Source: Microcaldota archaeon
GTDB lineage: Archaea > Micrarchaeota > Micrarchaeia > Micrarchaeales > Micrarchaeaceae
Assembly (NCBI GenBank): GCA_021799635.1
Contig: JAJZAB010000001.1
Coordinates: 94,505-158,504 of the forward strand
DNA: 64,000 nucleotides
Direction: 5' to 3'
The notes beneath the pieces are model-generated. The model was not told the DNA's origin and ran no database searches. It was given only the letters and a program-made list of their open reading frames with translations. A program made the position numbers and the translations under genes. Positions within the stretch are counted from its first letter, which is position 1, and each line of letters starts with the position of its first letter. Of the stretch, positions 59,729 to 64,000 are shown piece after piece.

Positions 59729-62700
59729 ATGCCTAAACGCTCGCAAAGTGCCATAGAATACCTTATAACCTACGGGTGGGCTGTGCTGATGCTTGGAATC
59801 CTTATTGGTGGGCTTGTAGCCCTAGGAACTTTCAATTCATCCCAGTACGTAACTGTAGGAAGCTGTACCATAAGCGGGTTCTACTGCAACGCTATACTTT
59901 CTGCAAATGGCATACTTTTTATAAACATCAGGCAGCTAACCACCTCTTCCATAAATATAACATCAGTTGCGTGTGGAACGGCTGCCTCAAATGCAAGATT
60001 CACTCCGGTAAGGCCTGAGGCGAGCCTCGCACCTGCAGAGAATGCAACTTTAGATGTGGCGTGCTACTCTGGCACAAGCCAGTTTTCTGGAAGCATCGGC
60101 GACGTTTACCATGGTTACATAATAATAAATTACACAAACACGCAGGAGGATGTAAAACTGATCGCAAAAGGCAGCATACTTGTAAAGGTACAGGTTGCTG
60201 CTCCTGTAACAACCTCAACACCCACTACAACCTCAACTACAACCTCTGTCCTGCAGACCATTTCATCCTCAACTACATCTACGTCCACGTCCACCTCTTC
60301 GACAACATCGGTATCTTTCACGCCAGTGCAGCTAATGGCGGGGCAGCCTTCGCCGCAATCGCAGATTATCTATCAGGGTGGCACTGCAATTATATCAGAC
60401 TCGAATGCGTCTGGGGGCAAGCCTCCGTATTCGTACCAATGGCTGGCAACAGGTGCGAACGGAGACATTCTCAACGCAACTATGGCGGACCGCCTGTGCG
60501 GTTCATCTGCAGAAACGCTGCACTGCAATTTTGTATCTACCAACTCCACACCCGTAGGATTATACAGGTTTCAGGTGGCTGTTCAAGACTCCAGGGGCGG
60601 GATTGCCTACTCTGGTGTGGTTGATGTTAATGTACTTGCACGGTACCCAATACCTTATGGCATAATTTACTACAAGCCGATAAACCTTGTAAACAAGCAA
60701 ACCGTTGCGACTCCTTCGCCATTTCAGCAGAATATAAATCTGACTGAAGGGTCGTTCCTTGGGTATATTTCATACAATGACAGCAGTGCAAACTTCGAGT
60801 ATTTCTACGCAAATGGAACGATAATCCCTGCTTGGATAGAGAGTAACAGCTCAGGCACGCTGATAACCTGGGTAAAGCTTGCTGGAGGGATACCTGCGTC
60901 TTCGAATATTACAATATATGTGGGATTTGCATCTAAAACGGCAAACCTGCTGAACAAAAGCGGGACGGTTGGGATAGGCGAGGCGCCGCAGCTCAGCCCT
61001 ACCTACGGAGAATACGACAACGGGGCGAGCGTTTTCAATTTTTATGACAATTTTGCAGGGACTACGATAAATTCTGAATGGACCCAAGTAATCCCTTCAA
61101 ATGCATTAATAACACAAAACAACAGGATTACCATAAGCACAAATCAATCCTCTTCTTATGGTGGACTAATCTTAACAAATGGATATACTGGAATTCAAAT
61201 CTTTGAAGGATATATTACTGCAGTTAGTGGCATTGCGGCCGGACTTGCTTTGCAAACAGGAAAATCAGCAACGAGTGGAGGATATGACTTCGATTATTGG
61301 TCTGGTAGTGTTGCATATGGAAGTATGGAAGGTGGAATGATTGGTAATAAAAACCCGAATCTACAAGTATCGATAGGAATTGATGGTGGCGCTTGGCTTT
61401 CATCTTCATCACAAGTATGGTATAAAAACTATGTTGCAACCACAGGTTCTCAAACATCATATTCTTTGCCATCAACAGTATATCCATCGATAGGCATTTA
61501 TCAACATTCTTCATCAACTTCGATAACCTACCAGTGGGTTCGCACCCGTGCCTACCCGCCCAACGGCGTGATGCCTACGGCCTCATTCGGTTCAACAGTA
61601 AATGGAGCTCCGAACCTGACGATAAACTATTATTACGTTCACAATGTAACAATAAATGCCACTGGCAACCCGAACACGGATGAGATAGAGATTTTAATGA
61701 ATGGGACTCTGCTGACAGGGCCGTCTACTGGTAAACTTACTTACGTTTCAAACAATTTTAGTGTAGGGAAATACAACATAACGGCGCGCGACATTACAAC
61801 AGGTTCTCAGATTAGTAAGATACTGACAGTCTATCCTCCTGTGCCTGGAATAGAGTATTACATCCCTATACGGATTTTAAACAACGAAACTAAAGCCACT
61901 CCTGCACCATTTCAACAAATGATAAACATAACAGAAAGCACATACTCAAGCTACCTTGCTTATAACAACAGCCTCGCAAACTTTGAGTACTTCTATTCTA
62001 ACGGCACAATAATACCAGCGTGGATAGAGGGCAACTCCTCTGGTAAATTAATAACATGGGTTAAGATTGTAGGTGGCATACCCGCGAACTCCCAGATTAC
62101 CATTTATCTCGGCTTCGCTCCAAAGACCACTAACCTGCTTTCAAGCTCTGGCACAGGTGGAATGGGCGAGGCTCCGCAGCTGAGCCCTACCTACGGAGAA
62201 TACGATGATGGAGCTAATGTGTTTATCCAATACGGAGGTAAATCTTGGTCTTCATTTACTTTTGTTGGAGGTAATTGGATAACTACTAATGGTTATTTGC
62301 AACAAACAGCAACAACTGGTAGCTATAGCGGAGGCCCAGCAGCATTGATAGAAAGTACAAGTTATCCAGCAACAGGAAATTATATTTTAGGTATGGCTTT
62401 CAACTATACGACAGTCGCAGATGCAAGAGTAGGAATAATAGCAGTAGCAACACCAACAACTACTCCTGACGTTTTTGGATATAGATTTATAGGGCAACAA
62501 GCTGATAATGGAGCGGGATTTATTTCGTTTCTTAATGACCTAATTACCTGGGTAGTAAGTAATACATATCAAGGAGCAGTTTCAACTGCTTATACAATGA
62601 CAATTACCGATGCAGGCGGAACTTGGAGTGGAAATCTTTATTCTGGTTATACTGAAAGCGGAACGCCTTTGACTTCTTTGGCAGCCAAAACATATACAGC

Positions 62701-64000
62701 AGATAATAAAGAAGGAAATAATATTGGCTACGTTGGTATATCCGCTGCTCGCTTTGATACTGCAAATCCTATAAATGTTATGTGGTTTTACATGCGTGCC
62801 TACCCGCCCAACGGGGTGATACCAAGCGTCAGCTTCGGAGCTGTGCAGACAGTTTCGAGCTTAACAGCAGGCGCACCAACCCCCTCTGCTCCAACAATAG
62901 ACAGTGGTCAGAGCATAACACTCACAGCTAACCCTTCAAGCGGCACAAAACCTTACTCCTACCAGTGGTATACTGCCTCATCTTCAGGAACATGCTCTAC
63001 TTCAGACACAGCAATCTCAGGTGCAACATCCTCAACATATGCAGCAAGCCCAACCTCAAGCGCTTATTACTGCTATATAGTGACTGATTCAGAAAGCCCA
63101 GCAAAGACCGCAGACAGCCCAACAGGCTTAGTTACAGTGAATCCAGCACTCGGAACACCATCAATATCTCCCTCTTCCGCCACTTATGATTCAGGGCAAA
63201 CAATAACGCTTACAGCCTCTGCATCAGGAGGAACAGCACCATACTCCTACCAATGGTACAACGACACAACAGGGACCCCAACAGCAATAAGTGGGGCCAC
63301 CTCTGCCACATTTACAGAGACTGCAGGCGCAACAGCCCAGACAGTAAAGTATTACGTCAAAGTCACAGATTCTGCAACAACTCCAGAAAGCACCGCCTCT
63401 GCGACAGAATCATATATAATTACTCATAACTCCATACCATCTGGCATTAACTATTACGTTCCTATAAACCTTACCAACAGCCAAACTACAGCCACGCCAG
63501 CCCCCTTCCAACAAATGATAAACCTCTCGGAAAGCAACGCAATCTACGGCTCTTACATCGCATATTCAGGCTCTTTAGCGAACTTTGAATACTTTTACTC
63601 CAATGGCACCATAATCCCTGCTTGGATAGAGAGTAACAGCTCAGGCAAATTAATAACTTGGGCAAATACAATAAGTATACCAGCTTCCTCAAAGATAACA
63701 ATATACCTTGGCTTCGCTCCAAAGACCACTAACCTTCTCTCAAGCTCAGGCACATCAGGCATAGGCGAGGCCCCGCAGCTCAGCTCAACCTATGCACAAT
63801 ACGACGATGGTGCGAGTGTGTTCAACAACTATTGGAACTTTGCTGGAACGAGCTTGCCGTCTTCGTTCTCAACAGATATTTCTGGCGGAACGATAACAGT
63901 AAATAACGGACTTACTTTTTCACAATCCGCAAGAACAGATTACACTCTATTGCAGACAGTTTCAACTATATCAGAACCACAAGTAATGGATGCATATATA
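59729..64000 (+). CDS. Giant modular adhesin with type IV pilin-like (class III) signal peptide, partial
   Basis: At least 1424 residues; the frame is open to the right edge, which is why the ORF track lacks it. The N-terminus KRSQSAIEYLITYGWAVLML is a class III/archaeal pilin signal: cleavage before QSAIEYL is expected and the hydrophobic stretch would pack into a pilus-like core or anchor. A Thr/Ser linker (about 155-190) follows. Then come modules: Ig-like (SGGKPPYSYQWL), DUF2341-like (ANFEYFYANGTIIPAWIES and ITIYVGFA), ConA-like (DNFAGTTINSEW), and further Ig-like units. The DUF2341-plus-ConA pair occurs three times (from about 60650, 61850 and 63440). Sequons are frequent. Adhesion or host-contact role is inferred. 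Confidence 0.85.
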   Translation, partial: MPKRSQSAIEYLITYGWAVLMLGILIGGLVALGTFNSSQYVTVGSCTISGFYCNAILSANGILFINIRQLTTSSINITSVACGTAASNARFTPVRPEASLAPAENATLDVACYSGTSQFSGSIGDVYHGYIIINYTNTQEDVKLIAKGSILVKVQVAAPVTTSTPTTTSTTTSVLQTISSSTTSTSTSTSSTTSVSFTPVQLMAGQPSPQSQIIYQGGTAIISDSNASGGKPPYSYQWLATGANGDILNATMADRLCGSSAETLHCNFVSTNSTPVGLYRFQVAVQDSRGGIAYSGVVDVNVLARYPIPYGIIYYKPINLVNKQTVATPSPFQQNINLTEGSFLGYISYNDSSANFEYFYANGTIIPAWIESNSSGTLITWVKLAGGIPASSNITIYVGFASKTANLLNKSGTVGIGEAPQLSPTYGEYDNGASVFNFYDNFAGTTINSEWTQVIPSNALITQNNRITISTNQSSSYGGLILTNGYTGIQIFEGYITAVSGIAAGLALQTGKSATSGGYDFDYWSGSVAYGSMEGGMIGNKNPNLQVSIGIDGGAWLSSSSQVWYKNYVATTGSQTSYSLPSTVYPSIGIYQHSSSTSITYQWVRTRAYPPNGVMPTASFGSTVNGAPNLTINYYYVHNVTINATGNPNTDEIEILMNGTLLTGPSTGKLTYVSNNFSVGKYNITARDITTGSQISKILTVYPPVPGIEYYIPIRILNNETKATPAPFQQMINITESTYSSYLAYNNSLANFEYFYSNGTIIPAWIEGNSSGKLITWVKIVGGIPANSQITIYLGFAPKTTNLLSSSGTGGMGEAPQLSPTYGEYDDGANVFIQYGGKSWSSFTFVGGNWITTNGYLQQTATTGSYSGGPAALIESTSYPATGNYILGMAFNYTTVADARVGIIAVATPTTTPDVFGYRFIGQQADNGAGFISFLNDLITWVVSNTYQGAVSTAYTMTITDAGGTWSGNLYSGYTESGTPLTSLAAKTYTADNKEGNNIGYVGISAARFDTANPINVMWFYMRAYPPNGVIPSVSFGAVQTVSSLTAGAPTPSAPTIDSGQSITLTANPSSGTKPYSYQWYTASSSGTCSTSDTAISGATSSTYAASPTSSAYYCYIVTDSESPAKTADSPTGLVTVNPALGTPSISPSSATYDSGQTITLTASASGGTAPYSYQWYNDTTGTPTAISGATSATFTETAGATAQTVKYYVKVTDSATTPESTASATESYIITHNSIPSGINYYVPINLTNSQTTATPAPFQQMINLSESNAIYGSYIAYSGSLANFEYFYSNGTIIPAWIESNSSGKLITWANTISIPASSKITIYLGFAPKTTNLLSSSGTSGIGEAPQLSSTYAQYDDGASVFNNYWNFAGTSLPSSFSTDISGGTITVNNGLTFSQSARTDYTLLQTVSTISEPQVMDAYI

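Noticed and set aside
59657-59746. Longer start (59746) for the ABC permease
   Set aside because: It would extend across the divergent promoter and over the start codon of the adhesin; the ATG at 59656 leads directly into the first hydrophobic helix.
60061-60624. 187-residue plus ORF
   Set aside because: Out-of-frame reading of the giant adhesin, which is open through the region in another frame.
1-64000. CRISPR array
   Set aside because: No regularly spaced identical repeats of CRISPR length seen; the 24.56-24.63 kb repeats are too short and irregular.

Overview
The window reads as a chromosome segment of a small-genome archaeon, most likely of the DPANN superphylum and probably Micrarchaeota (ARMAN-2-like). 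The domain is secure: there are archaeal RfcL, PriS, Pelota, Cgi121/KEOPS, NAC, archaeal histone, CarS (CDP-archaeol synthase), class I CCA-adding enzyme, archaeal-type AlaRS, TruD and TATA-box promoters with several leaderless genes. The phylum is an inference. It rests on an unlinked 23S rRNA gene, a very short intron at a non-canonical tRNA position, class III (pilin-like) signal peptides of the QSAIEYLITYGWA type and large DUF2341-type surface proteins.

Layout: 1-4.6 kb holds two minus-strand surface proteins, the first running off the left edge. 4.7-19.5 kb is core housekeeping: tRNA-Arg, a GlcNAc-1-P transferase, a tailed histone, endonuclease IV, DUF2070, a cis-prenyltransferase, RfcL, a DHH/RecJ-like phosphoesterase, a Cys-repeat surface protein, a KaiC-like ATPase, a COG1709 regulator, an FNR-type reductase, the CCA enzyme, a slipin and tRNA-Ala. 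19.46-24.71 kb is an AT-rich genomic island that begins at the 3' end of tRNA-Ala(CGC) and ends at a tRNA 3'-half remnant. It carries a FAD oxidoreductase, a decayed papain-like protease, a wHTH/RelE toxin-antitoxin pair, a two-gene cassette of unknown function, and about 0.6 kb of palindromes, a nested potential RNA fold and iteron-like repeats. 24.9-39.8 kb returns to core genes: K+ channel, MFS, HAD-like, methyltransferase, NAC, DUF424, GT2, intron-containing tRNA-Ser(CGA), TruD, the orphan 23S rRNA with its processing stem, GNAT, Cgi121, XPF nuclease and a large membrane protein. 39.85-41.65 kb is an intact IS200/IS605 element with an extra membrane-protein gene between tnpA and tnpB. 41.7-48.4 kb holds PriS, a HAD hydrolase, Pth2, IlvE, an alkylguanine-DNA methyltransferase, a wHTH protein, a DUF6159-like protein and Pelota. 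48.4-49.3 kb is a second element encoding an internally deleted TnpB. 49.4-59.7 kb holds DedA, a probable C/D box sRNA, a Cas4/Exo5-like nuclease, AlaRS, CarS, two glycosyltransferases and an ABC transporter whose AAA-associated domain is a separate gene. 59.7 kb to the right edge is one giant pilin-signal adhesin (at least 1424 codons).

Functional themes: cell envelope and glycosylation (polyprenol synthesis, GlcNAc-1-P transferase, GT2 and GT-C-like enzymes, CarS, glycosylation-prone surface proteins), replication and repair (RfcL, PriS, DHH, XPF, Nfo, MGMT, Cas4-like), and translation and RNA maturation (AlaRS, CCA, TruD, Pth2, Pelota, KEOPS, C/D sRNA, 23S). The most notable unexplained items are the membrane-protein passenger in the IS200/IS605 operon, the island cassette with the adjoining structured region, the non-canonical tRNA intron, the RuvC-deleted TnpB and the pilin-anchored modular adhesin. 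No CRISPR array, 16S, 5S, integrase or reverse transcriptase was seen.
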